Origin: JAZDGX01 sp043806645
GTDB taxonomy: Bacteria; Eisenbacteria; RBG-16-71-46; CAIMUX01; WJJG01
DNA length: 12,945 nt
Assembly (NCBI GenBank): GCA_043806645.1
Contig: JAZDGX010000234.1
Span: 1-12,945, forward strand
Direction of reading: 5' to 3'
A program made the position numbers and the translations under genes. Each line of letters starts with the position of its first letter. The first letter of the stretch is position 1. This document shows positions 6,010 through 12,945 of this stretch, piece after piece. Under the pieces are notes generated by a model. That model was given only the letters and a program-made list of their open reading frames with translations. It did not search any database and was not told the origin of the DNA.

Positions 6010-7193
6010 CGCGTCCGTCCCATGGGCGTTTCCATCTCCGGCGCGCCCGCGGGCGCGCGTCTCAGCGGCCCCTCGAACACGCGATAGGTGCGTTCGGCCA
6101 TCTGTCTCAACGTGAAGAGCGCCTCGTAGCGCTCACGACCCGCCGCACCCAGACGTCGCGCCAGATCGGGGTCGCGGATCAGGCGCGCGAGCGACTGCGC
6201 CAGCGGCTCGATCTCGGCCGGCGGCACGAGGCATCCGGTGACCCCGTCGGCGACGATCTCGGGGATGCCGTAGATCGCGGTCGAGACGACCGGACGGGCC
6301 GCGGCCATCGCCTCGGTCAGCACCAGCGGCTGGGTCTCGAGCAGCGAAGGCAACACCAGCATGTCGCATACACCGATGATCTCGCGCGCGTCGTCGCGCT
6401 GGCCGAGGAAGTTCACGCGCGCGGCGATGCCGAGGCGCGCCGCCTGCTCGATCAGGGCTTCGCGCTCCTCGCCCGTTCCCACGACCCACAGCCGCCAGGC
6501 CTCCCGCAGATCCGCCTCCAGCCGGCTCAGCGCTTCCAGCAGGAAGCGGTGGCCCTTGCGTGCGGTGAGCCGGCCGACGACGGCGATGGCCGTCTCATCG
6601 CGCTCCGCCCCCAGGCTCCGCCGTAACTCCCGGCGGGCCTCGGGAGTTATCGCGGGGGCCTCGGGGCTCCCGTTGGGAATGACGACGATCTTTCCGGCCG
6701 GCATGTGGTGATAGCGCGCCAGCCGCTCGCGATTCCATTCCGTGTGGACGATGATCGCGTCGATGGCCCGCGACGTCAGCATCTTGACCAGCATGCGCCG
6801 GCGCGCGCGCGGCACCATCGGCAGATGCTCGGTGCTCACGATCCGCTCGTAGCCCAGCCGCTTGGCGATGACGGCCGGCACCGAGAGACGCGCATCGTAT
6901 ACCGAAGGGATGTTCAGATGCAGCCGGTCGCCGTTGAGCTGCCTGAGCAACGCGGAGATCTCCCGCCAAAGAGCCGGATGCCTCCAGGCCCGCAGCCGCA
7001 TGCGCAGGACCTCCACTCCGGCCGCGCCCAGACGCCGGGCCAGCAATTCGCCCGGGTCGCCCTCGGGCACGAGCGCGGAGAGACGCCAGCCCTGCGGCGC
7101 CGCCTCGGCCAGCATGCCGACATAGGCCTCCGCACCCGCGTAGTACGGGCAGTCGGCGAAGAAGACGAGATGACGCCGGCCCTCAGGCCTCAT
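6006..7193 (-). CDS. GT4-family glycosyltransferase
   Basis: A 395-residue GT-B glycosyltransferase. The N-terminal half shows HLVFFADCPYYAGAEAYVGM (8-27), corresponding to the glycine-rich acceptor-side loop, and IVSTEHLPMVPR (118-129). The C-terminal Glycos_transf_1 domain has IAVVGRLTARKGHRFLLEAL (203-222), GTGEEREAL (239-247) and the E-x7-E motif, with E286 and E294 in LLETQPLVLTEA, followed by GIPEIVADGVTGCLVPP (309-325). It likely adds a sugar to the same lipid-linked glycan as the next gene, with which it overlaps by 4 bases. The ATG at 7193 has GGGAGAG at 7198-7204. It follows the sugar transferase gene after 81 bases in which I see no structure. Donor sugar unknown. Confidence 0.92.
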   Translation of the reverse strand: MRPEGRRHLVFFADCPYYAGAEAYVGMLAEAAPQGWRLSALVPEGDPGELLARRLGAAGVEVLRMRLRAWRHPALWREISALLRQLNGDRLHLNIPSVYDARLSVPAVIAKRLGYERIVSTEHLPMVPRARRRMLVKMLTSRAIDAIIVHTEWNRERLARYHHMPAGKIVVIPNGSPEAPAITPEARRELRRSLGAERDETAIAVVGRLTARKGHRFLLEALSRLEADLREAWRLWVVGTGEEREALIEQAARLGIAARVNFLGQRDDAREIIGVCDMLVLPSLLETQPLVLTEAMAAARPVVSTAIYGIPEIVADGVTGCLVPPAEIEPLAQSLARLIRDPDLARRLGAAGRERYEALFTLRQMAERTYRVFEGPLRRAPAGAPEMETPMGRTR

Positions 7194-7274
7194 GCTTCTC
7201 TCCCGGCCGTGTCGCGCGGTCGCACGGATCGTCCCTGTTCCTCGCCGCCTGGAGCGGCCGCCCGCATCCCTTCG

Positions 7275-8261
7275 TCAACTCGCTCCCACGCCCTTCAGGA
7301 CCGCCGGAAGCGTCAGCAGCAGGACCTTGAGATCCATCTTGGGCCCCAGGTGGTCGACGTACACCATGTCCATTTCCATCCATTCCGCGAAGCTGATCTT
7401 GTTGCGGCCGCTCACCTGCCACAGGCAGGTGATGCCCGGGGTCACGGCCAGGCGCCGCCGCTGCCAGGGCTCGTAGTGCTCCACTTCTTCCGGAATGGGT
7501 GGACGGGGGCCGACGAGACTCATTTCGCCGCGCAGGACATTGATCAACTGCGGCAGCTCATCCAGCGAGGTCCGGCGCAGCAGCCGTCCCATGCGCGTCA
7601 TGCGAGGGTCCTTGCGGATCTTGAAGACCGGCCCGTCCATCTCGTTCAGATGCTGGAGGCAATCCTTCATCGTTTCCGCGCCGACGACCATCGAGCGGAA
7701 CTTGATGAACCGGAAGGGCCGGGCCCGCCGGCCGAGACGGGTGGACAGGTAGAACGGGGATCCCTTGCTCTCGATCCGTATCGCCAGGGAGATGATCAGA
7801 AATAGCGGGCTCGTCAAGATGAGCGCGGTCAAGCTGACGAGGAAATCGATGATCCGCTTGCCGCGGCGCTGGTAGAAGGTCCGGGGCACGAAGCTGAGCG
7901 CCGGATCGCTCGCGGAGGCATGCGCCCCGCGCGCAGGGAATGCTCCGTCCTTTCCGGATACGGCGGCCGCCGCGGCGGCATCGGCGCGCCTGTCGTTGTC
8001 GTTGCCGACGGGACTCACTGCTTCCTTGTCCCCATTCTCGAGCGAGGGCACTCCGGCCCCGCAGCCGCCCGCGTCATCCCAACGCTTCCCAACAGAAAAA
8101 GCGCACCCTCGCGACCCGCGCGCTCCGAGCTCTCTGCCCGGCACACTCAGGCCATGGGTGACGCTCGCCTTGCCCGCAGGCTCCGCCAACGCCGCACGCC
8201 CGGCACGCACCCCCAGGGCAAGGCGCATGCTTCGCGGCCATTTCATTCGGTCCGTGTCCAT
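7275..8261 (-). CDS. Polyprenyl-phosphate sugar-1-phosphate transferase (WbaP/PglC type)
   Basis: This enzyme starts glycan assembly by moving a sugar-1-phosphate from a nucleotide sugar to polyprenyl phosphate at the inner membrane. The catalytic domain covers residues about 130-328: a basic lead-in (RRGKR), a single hydrophobic membrane segment (137-162) with the conserved Pro152, KFRSM (187-191), SLDELPQL with the Asp-Glu catalytic dyad (D234, E235), LRGEMSLVGPRP (243-254) and VTPGITCLWQVSGRN (273-287). This is the monotopic PglC-type core. The four N-terminal membrane helices of full-length WbaP are absent. Residues 1-125 instead form a low-complexity Ala/Gly/Ser/Arg-rich stretch with no membrane helix. 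The ATG at 8261 lacks a good Shine-Dalgarno (the best purine run, GGAGGTGG, is about 25 bases upstream), so the true start could be internal. It precedes the two GT4 genes. Confidence 0.9.
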   Translation of the reverse strand: MDTDRMKWPRSMRLALGVRAGRAALAEPAGKASVTHGLSVPGRELGARGSRGCAFSVGKRWDDAGGCGAGVPSLENGDKEAVSPVGNDNDRRADAAAAAAVSGKDGAFPARGAHASASDPALSFVPRTFYQRRGKRIIDFLVSLTALILTSPLFLIISLAIRIESKGSPFYLSTRLGRRARPFRFIKFRSMVVGAETMKDCLQHLNEMDGPVFKIRKDPRMTRMGRLLRRTSLDELPQLINVLRGEMSLVGPRPPIPEEVEHYEPWQRRRLAVTPGITCLWQVSGRNKISFAEWMEMDMVYVDHLGPKMDLKVLLLTLPAVLKGVGAS

Positions 8262-8350
8262 TCTGTCTCAATGCTGCGCTACGCACCACCTCCTCTCACC
8301 CTCAGGTTTCGGCCGCAAGCCCGCTCTTCTTTCGGTAGAGCGCCTACTAA

Positions 8351-8379
8351 GTCTATCATGTCGTAAAAGTTACGGTCAA
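8351..8379 (-). promoter_or_regulatory. Weak sigma70-like promoter candidate before the sugar transferase gene
   Basis: In the 133-base gap after the UPF0104 gene the minus strand has TTGACC (8374-8379), a 17-base spacer and ATAGAC (8351-8356). The -35 match is good and the -10 match poor. The surrounding 40 bases are clearly more AT-rich than neighbouring DNA, which is the main reason to list it. It would allow separate transcription of the glycosyltransferase genes. Confidence 0.3.
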
Positions 8380-8394
8380 CCGGCGTCCCATGCC

Positions 8395-9417
8395 TCATTC
8401 GTCCTCCCGGGGATCGTCGGCGAGGACCCGTTTGTCCGACATCCGGCCCACTTGCGCCAGGGAGAGCTGCTCCTTCATCAGATAGAGGAACCCAACCAGG
8501 ACGACCGGGAACCACTGGGTGGCATGGTAGAGGATCGAAAACCCCAACGCCCGGCTCTGGTAGCGATAGCCCGCGATGGCCAGACCCAGGACCGCGGCGG
8601 CCTGGAGGGTACCGACGAAGCCCGGTCCCGAGGGCACCATGACCCCGATCGCCATCACGACCAGGACGATGAGGCTCGACAGAGGGGCCAGGCTCGCCCC
8701 TCCCTCTTCCAGGCGCGCGGCCGCGAAGCACAGGCGGATGACGATGACGATCAGGAACCACATGATGAGCGTCAGCCCGCCGATCACCGCGAGCCGGCCC
8801 GGATCGCGCAGGATCATGAGCCCGGTCTGGAAGCTGTCCAGCGCGCGCAACACCCGTTCGCGGATTGCGCAGGGAATCACCGGACGGACGCAGCGCGTGA
8901 ACTGCTCGCTCCGGAGCTGGAAGATGATCAGCAGCACGAGGACGGTCAAGCCCACCCCGAACGCGGTCATCGCCCCGATCTTGAACGTGCGGTTGTCGAA
9001 GGGAAAGAAGAGCAGGATCAGCCCGAAGACTCCGATCATCGAGAAGAGGTCGAAAAGCCGCTCGACGACGATGGTGGCAAAGGCGGCCGAAGGCCGGATC
9101 TGCGCCGAGCGGCCGATCACATATGCGCGCACCAATTCGCCGAGTCGCATGGGGAGGATGTTGTTGCACATGAAGCCGATCATCGTCGCGCTATAGAGCT
9201 TCCCGTTCGAGATGCGCTTGACGGGATGGAGCAGCCAGCCCCAGCGCAGCGCGCGGATCCAGAAGGCGGCCAGGGTGAGCAGCGACGCGGGCAGCAGGTA
9301 GCCGTAGCGCGCCGACGCCAGATGTGACCAGACCTCGTGCAGATCGGTTTTGCGAAACGCCAGGTAAAGGAAGACGGCGCTGATCAGCATGCCGATCGCC
9401 AGCGATCGCGCTCTCAT
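8395..9417 (-). CDS. UPF0104 / LPG_synthase_TM-family multi-pass membrane protein (flippase-like)
   Basis: A 340-residue protein with about seven or eight hydrophobic segments (roughly 5-21, 40-56, 74-88, 122-140, 147-166, 207-233, 246-264, 268-284, 294-314). Family signatures are IRALRWGWLL (54-63), NNILPMRLGELVRAYVIG (85-102), VVERLFDLF (117-125) and the VPSGPGFVGTLQAA loop (261-274). The fold is shared with the membrane half of lysyl-phosphatidylglycerol synthase MprF, but the soluble aminoacyl-transferase domain is missing. Stand-alone members are often found in glycan and lipid loci and are suspected of flipping or handling lipid substrates; no activity can be assigned here. The ATG lies inside the stop of the upstream hydrolase gene (4-base ATGA overlap), implying coupled translation. 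The C-terminus is a short acidic tail. Confidence 0.9.
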   Translation of the reverse strand: MRARSLAIGMLISAVFLYLAFRKTDLHEVWSHLASARYGYLLPASLLTLAAFWIRALRWGWLLHPVKRISNGKLYSATMIGFMCNNILPMRLGELVRAYVIGRSAQIRPSAAFATIVVERLFDLFSMIGVFGLILLFFPFDNRTFKIGAMTAFGVGLTVLVLLIIFQLRSEQFTRCVRPVIPCAIRERVLRALDSFQTGLMILRDPGRLAVIGGLTLIMWFLIVIVIRLCFAAARLEEGGASLAPLSSLIVLVVMAIGVMVPSGPGFVGTLQAAAVLGLAIAGYRYQSRALGFSILYHATQWFPVVLVGFLYLMKEQLSLAQVGRMSDKRVLADDPREDE

Positions 9418-10661
9418 GGAGCGACCTCCGCGGACGGGCCGGGAGCACCGCGGCCGGCCTCGGCGGGGCGGTCCCCGGCCGCTCCCGGGCGTCCCCCGGC
9501 GGCGAGGGCTTCCAGCTCGCGGGTGATCAGCGGACCGATATCGAGAATGCTCGTGACCGGCGCGTGGGGGAAGTCGGTGAGCACGACCGTGGAGGAATCC
9601 TCATGCTCGGGATGATAGCCATGCATCGCCCGCAGCGCCGTGGCCCCCATGAAGCTCGGCACCAGCATCCTCCCCGGATGGGTGAGGAAGATCGTCTCTC
9701 CATACCGCCGGTCCGGAAAGAATACCCCCAACGCGCGGCATTCGTCATCCCCCAGAATGCGCCCGCATCCCGCCGCGCCAAGAAGCGCCTCGACACGCTC
9801 GCGCACGCCCGCGCGGAAATACCAGACGCGCGCCATGGTGGAGTCGACGAAGTAGAGCAAGTCCTCCGGCATGCGCCACGGCAGCGCGCGCAGCGGCGTG
9901 AGTAGATCGTCGATGCCCGTCACATCCGCCATGCCGTGGTCGCCGCAGACCAGGATGCGCACCGCGGAGCGTTTCTCTCGCGCGCGCGCCCCCATCGCGG
10001 CGACGAAGTCGGCCAGATCCCCCAGACAGTCGCGCGCCGCCGCGCTGCGCGTGCCCTGCTCGTGGCAAACCGAATCGAACCACGGGGAATAGAAGAAGAG
10101 GAAGTCGCTCTCGTCGGCCGCGACAGCCTCTGCGAAAAGCCGCCGGCGCTGCGCCTCAGGCGTGCGCCAATGCCAACCATGCCAGGCGAGCTTGAGCGTC
10201 TCGGCCGCATCGAAAGGCGTCGCATGGGGCGCCAAGCCTCCGGGCGCATAGGGATCCGCCTTCTCGCAAAGATCGAATTGCCCAAGCAGCCCCAGCGGGA
10301 TCTGATAGAGGCTGAAGTAGCCGCGGACCCCCGTGCGCGAGAGCAGCTTCGTCACGATGCGCCGGGCGAGATAATCGCGGCCGAGTGCGCCTCCGACCAG
10401 ATCGATCACCGGGCGGAAGCGGCGGAAGATCGAAGCGCGGGGATCGCGCAGGTACATTCCCCAATGGCCGTGCTCCGCCGGCGTCCGGCCGGTGAGCAGC
10501 GAGGGGATGCACGCGCTTGAGTAGCCGCACACGCTGGCGACGGGACCGTCCACGAAGGGCAGGAACGCGAAGGTCCCCCATTCCCGCACGCTCCGGTGGC
10601 CGAGGGCATCGATCAGAAAGACCATCAAGAGCGGCTTGCCCGATCGTCCGGCCCGGCTCAT
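9414..10661 (-). CDS. Alkaline-phosphatase-superfamily hydrolase (type I phosphodiesterase-like)
   Basis: A 415-residue protein with metal ligands in the order expected for this superfamily: Asp18 in FLIDALG, the nucleophile region GYSSACIPSLLTGRTPAEHG (46-65), D196-x3-H200 in WFDSVCHEQG, D241-H242-G-M in VCGDHGMADV, and His347/His350 in MHGYHPEHED. Which of Ser48, Ser49 or Cys51 takes the nucleophile position is unclear by eye. No signal peptide is visible, so it appears cytoplasmic, unlike most exported phosphatases of this fold. Substrates in the family include phosphomonoesters, nucleotide pyrophosphates and phospholipid head groups; given its neighbours, a nucleotide sugar or polyprenyl phosphate is an inference only. 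Residues after about 385 are an Ala/Gly/Pro-rich tail. It starts 11 bases after the nucleotidyltransferase stop, with an AAGGGGG-like ribosome site, and overlaps the UPF0104 gene. Confidence 0.87.
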   Translation of the reverse strand: MSRAGRSGKPLLMVFLIDALGHRSVREWGTFAFLPFVDGPVASVCGYSSACIPSLLTGRTPAEHGHWGMYLRDPRASIFRRFRPVIDLVGGALGRDYLARRIVTKLLSRTGVRGYFSLYQIPLGLLGQFDLCEKADPYAPGGLAPHATPFDAAETLKLAWHGWHWRTPEAQRRRLFAEAVAADESDFLFFYSPWFDSVCHEQGTRSAAARDCLGDLADFVAAMGARAREKRSAVRILVCGDHGMADVTGIDDLLTPLRALPWRMPEDLLYFVDSTMARVWYFRAGVRERVEALLGAAGCGRILGDDECRALGVFFPDRRYGETIFLTHPGRMLVPSFMGATALRAMHGYHPEHEDSSTVVLTDFPHAPVTSILDIGPLITRELEALAAGGRPGAAGDRPAEAGRGAPGPSAEVAP

Positions 10662-10672
10662 TCATTCCCCCT

Positions 10673-11956
10673 TCACGGGACAGCCCATTGCGCCCAGGCC
10701 CGCAGCGCGCGTTCCCACGACTCGTCCCAGCGGTCCGCGGGCAGATCCCGGCAGCCTGGGATCTCCGTGATCAGATGTTCGCGGAGGCGTCGTCCTTCGT
10801 CGGAGACCGCGAGATCATCTCCCGACCCCGCGGCGCCCGCCGCCTGTATCCAGACCAGCGCCAGGCTCAGAGTCGCCAGGGAGGCGGGCCAGGCATCGAT
10901 CGCCCAGCGTAGCGCGAACCAGAGCGCCCTCGAGCGGGAGATGCGGCTCGGCCGAAGGCTCGCGAATCGGCGCCAGGCGCGAAAGCGATCGCGAGTCCCG
11001 CCGCCCTCTCGCTCGAGCAGCTTGCGCCACGCCCCGGCAGTCACCGGCAGGGTCTCCGGGAGCCCCACATCCCGCGCGACCGCCCCCAAGACCTCCCGGC
11101 CAAGCGCCGAGAGGGCCGCGGGATCGATCGCCGGCGGCGGCCATGAAGGAGCAAGCCGCCACACGGTCCACGCCTCGATCACGGGCAGCCAGGACGGCGT
11201 CGCGCCTGCGAAGTCGCGGATCGCCGTGCATCGTTCCCTCAGAGAGGGCTCGAGCCGGCCGCGGGCGGCCAGCCAAGCCTTGGCTCCATCCAGGCCCAGC
11301 TTCGCCCAGCGATGGGCCTCGCGCCAATCTTCATCAGCAGGCTCCGCATTCCACGACGGCCCGCGGGGCGATGTGAATCCGCCGCCGCTGTGCACTTCGC
11401 GATGCAAGGTCTCGCGCACGCGGTTGGTCAGCAGGCGCAGAGCCTCGAAAGCCCTGGGCAATTCGCCCCGCCGCGGCTGAAGGCAGGCCGGGTCCCCCCA
11501 CAGGATGATGCCCTGCGAAACCGCCTCCGCCAGCTCCAGAGTGAGCGGGGTGCGATAGAAGAACAGCAGCGGGAAGAGCCCCACATCGATCGGATTGCGC
11601 TCCAGGCCCAGCTCCTCGAGCAGGCCCGACAGCTCCCGATTCAACCCACTCGCAAGGCCCGATCTCCACTCGCCGGGAGCCGGGCGCTCAGTCATCAGCA
11701 ACAGGTCCAGATCGGACAGGGGCAGAAAACGCGCCCCGCGGGGCACCGCGGAGGCTTCGCCACAGGCCGCGCTGCCCGTCAGCAGCAACAGCCGCGGTCG
11801 CAGCGGGGCGGCCCGCGATACGATGCGTGCGACGGAGGCGTGCAGCAAGCGCTGGAGACGTTCATCGAAGTCGGGAATCATGGAGAGCGGGACCGCTGAA
11901 CCCGTGGGGATCGTGGTGAGAGCAATGGGCAGGGAGGCCGGAGGAATCCGGGCCAT
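10673..11956 (-). CDS. Putative nucleotidyltransferase-fold protein with helical C-terminus
   Basis: A 427-residue protein I cannot assign to a characterised family. Residues 56-126 look like a minimal DNA polymerase beta-type nucleotidyltransferase core: a hydrophobic strand LLLLTGSA with Gly61-Ser62, then SDLDLLLM with Asp82 and Asp84, and a third acidic residue in PIDVGLF (Asp124). All three carboxylates are present, so activity is possible. The rest is mainly helical, with EDWREAHRWAKLGLDGAKAW around residues 230-250 reminiscent of the helical domains following MNT-type nucleotidyltransferases; this resemblance is weak. A hydrophobic stretch (LATLSLALVWIQAAGAAG) lies near residue 360. It may nucleotidylate a small molecule or a protein. 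It follows the CpsD-like gene by 18 bases and precedes the hydrolase by 11, a compact operon arrangement. Confidence 0.7.
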   Translation of the reverse strand: MARIPPASLPIALTTIPTGSAVPLSMIPDFDERLQRLLHASVARIVSRAAPLRPRLLLLTGSAACGEASAVPRGARFLPLSDLDLLLMTERPAPGEWRSGLASGLNRELSGLLEELGLERNPIDVGLFPLLFFYRTPLTLELAEAVSQGIILWGDPACLQPRRGELPRAFEALRLLTNRVRETLHREVHSGGGFTSPRGPSWNAEPADEDWREAHRWAKLGLDGAKAWLAARGRLEPSLRERCTAIRDFAGATPSWLPVIEAWTVWRLAPSWPPPAIDPAALSALGREVLGAVARDVGLPETLPVTAGAWRKLLEREGGGTRDRFRAWRRFASLRPSRISRSRALWFALRWAIDAWPASLATLSLALVWIQAAGAAGSGDDLAVSDEGRRLREHLITEIPGCRDLPADRWDESWERALRAWAQWAVP

Positions 11957-11962
11957 CGCGCA

Positions 11963-11967
11963 CCTCC
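11963..11967 (-). promoter_or_regulatory. Ribosome binding site fixing the nucleotidyltransferase start
   Basis: GGAGG on the minus strand sits 6 bases before the ATG at 11956, favouring this start over the in-frame ATG at 11881, which has no comparable upstream purine run. Confidence 0.7.
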
Positions 11968-11974
11968 GGCTTCT

Positions 11975-12945
11975 CTACACCCTCTCTCGCAGGAAGCCGG
12001 GAAGAGATTCCTTCCGGGCGTTCAGAACCGTGCCCAACACCCGGCACCGGCCCGAGGTGAGCAAATCAAGGGCCCGTTGGGCGGTGGCGCGGGGAGTCCG
12101 ATGTGCGCGCACGACGAGCACGACGCCGTCGCTGACGGAGGCAAGCAACCTCGATTCGGGATGCTCCAAAACGGGGGCGAGATCGAGGATCACCCAGTCG
12201 TACAGTTTGCCCAAGCGGTCGCCGAGAGACTGGAGGTTCGAGATCTTCATCGCATCGGCGTGGGGCCCATGGGCGCCCGCGGGCAGGAAATGCAGATCGG
12301 AGACTTCCGTCGCCAACACGACCTCTTCCAGGCGCGCCTCTGCGCAGAGCACTTCCACCAGGCCCGGGCGGACTCCGAGAGGGCTCGAGAGGCTGACCTT
12401 CTTCGCGCCCACATCGCTGTCGACGAGCAGGATGCGCTTGCCGCTCGTGCGGGCGAGCAAATAGGCGAAATGGAGGGCGACGGTGGTCGCGCCCTCTCCC
12501 GTTACCGCCCCGGTGAAGCCGAGCACGCGGCGCGCAGTCGCGCCGAACTGAACTTCGATATTCGCGAGCAAGCCGTCCAACTCGCGCAGGAACTCCGGCC
12601 GCAGCTCCCCGACCAGGCTGCCCGTCACCTCGGCCCGAGGCACGAGCCGGGCTTCTTTCACCCGCACCCGTCTCTCGGTGGGCTTCTCGACAGGCAGCCG
12701 GCCGGCGCGCACCTGTGCCGGGGCACGCTCTTCGTCTGGAATCTCCGCCGCGGGCCGTTCATCTGCAGGGACAGCCGGCGCCGTCGGGGCTGTCTGCGCA
12801 GTCGGTGCGGCCAGTGCAGCCCTTGCTGTCGGTGCAGCCGGCGCAGTCGGTGCAGCCCGTGCTGTCGGTGCAGCCGGCGCAGTCGGTGCAGCCGGTGCAG
12901 CCAGTGCTGTCGGCGCAGTCGGCGCTGCGCGTTGCTCGTCGGCGG
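11975..12945 (-). CDS. CpsD/CapB-like (ParA/MinD superfamily) P-loop protein with A/P/T linker, N-terminus outside window
   Basis: The frame stays open to the window edge, giving 322 visible residues; a GTG at 12712 is only an internal valine candidate for a start. The first 60 or so residues are Ala/Pro/Thr repeats, followed by a charged linker and the P-loop domain. FTGAVTGEGATTVAL aligns with the Walker A of polysaccharide tyrosine kinases (usual form GEGK[ST]T), but the lysine is Ala (codon 12488-12490). RILLVDSDVGAKKVSL is Walker A' and DWVILDLAPVLEHPES is Walker B. The C-terminus ends LPGFLRERV without the usual tyrosine cluster. Canonical relatives work with Wzz-type chain-length proteins to control exopolysaccharide export; no Wzz domain is visible, though one could lie upstream. 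Activity as an autokinase is doubtful on sequence. Probable first visible gene of the operon. Confidence 0.85.
   Translation of the reverse strand, partial: ADEQRAAPTAPTALAAPAAPTAPAAPTARAAPTAPAAPTARAALAAPTAQTAPTAPAVPADERPAAEIPDEERAPAQVRAGRLPVEKPTERRVRVKEARLVPRAEVTGSLVGELRPEFLRELDGLLANIEVQFGATARRVLGFTGAVTGEGATTVALHFAYLLARTSGKRILLVDSDVGAKKVSLSSPLGVRPGLVEVLCAEARLEEVVLATEVSDLHFLPAGAHGPHADAMKISNLQSLGDRLGKLYDWVILDLAPVLEHPESRLLASVSDGVVLVVRAHRTPRATAQRALDLLTSGRCRVLGTVLNARKESLPGFLRERV
12776..12928 (-). repeat. In-frame Ala/Pro/Thr-coding minisatellite
   Basis: Short units of the type GCGGCTGCACCGAC encode a run of A-A-P-T-A-P blocks with occasional Arg or Leu. The clearest copy is a 34-base exact match between 12824-12857 and 12860-12893, a 36-base (12-codon) period that preserves the frame. 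It forms a flexible linker ahead of the P-loop domain and continues toward the window edge. Confidence 0.85.

Noticed and set aside
8279..8398. 39-codon minus-strand frame spanning the UPF0104 gene end and the following gap
   Set aside because: Codons are AT-rich at third positions unlike the neighbours, it lacks a ribosome site and overlaps the promoter-like island; most likely intergenic DNA.

Overview
The window is a GC-rich bacterial segment in which every supported gene lies on the minus strand, so transcription runs from high to low coordinates. It reads as a cell-surface polysaccharide and nucleotide-sugar locus. The gene set (a GlmU-like protein of the NTP_transf_4 plus hexapeptide type familiar from Bacteroidetes and relatives, a SPOR lipoprotein, a GalT-like enzyme with a second Zn site, and GlgA) is compatible with a high-GC, Gram-negative, FCB-type lineage. 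That placement is inference; no rRNA or universal marker is present.

Layout in transcription order. (1) 12945-11975: the C-terminal part of a CpsD/ParA-like P-loop protein that runs off the right edge through an Ala/Pro/Thr repeat linker. (2) 11956-8395: a tight group of a putative nucleotidyltransferase, an alkaline-phosphatase-superfamily hydrolase and a UPF0104-type multi-pass membrane protein, the last two translationally coupled. (3) 8261-3678: the glycan assembly part, with a PglC/WbaP-type initiating sugar transferase, two GT4 glycosyltransferases (start and stop overlapping) and a mannose-1-phosphate guanylyltransferase. (4) 3677-3295: a 383-base gap with no credible gene, holding a 170-base element with perfect 31-bp inverted arms and two internal hairpins, followed by a 12-copy octanucleotide array. 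(5) 3294-1: a SPOR-domain lipoprotein, the GlmU-like protein, the GalT-like enzyme and the first 60 codons of glycogen synthase.

How the genes may work together: ManC supplies GDP-mannose, the sugar transferase loads the first sugar phosphate on polyprenyl phosphate, and the GT4 enzymes extend it. The CpsD-like protein may regulate export. The hydrolase, nucleotidyltransferase and UPF0104 protein are unassigned but embedded in the same run. No Wzx, Wzy or Wzz is visible. The downstream genes connect to UDP- or ADP-sugar and glycogen metabolism.

The most unusual parts are the branched inverted-repeat element and adjoining octamer array between manC and the lipoprotein, the P-loop protein lacking its Walker A lysine, and the nucleotidyltransferase/phosphatase/UPF0104 module. 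No tRNA, rRNA, CRISPR array, transposase or convincing plus-strand gene was found.
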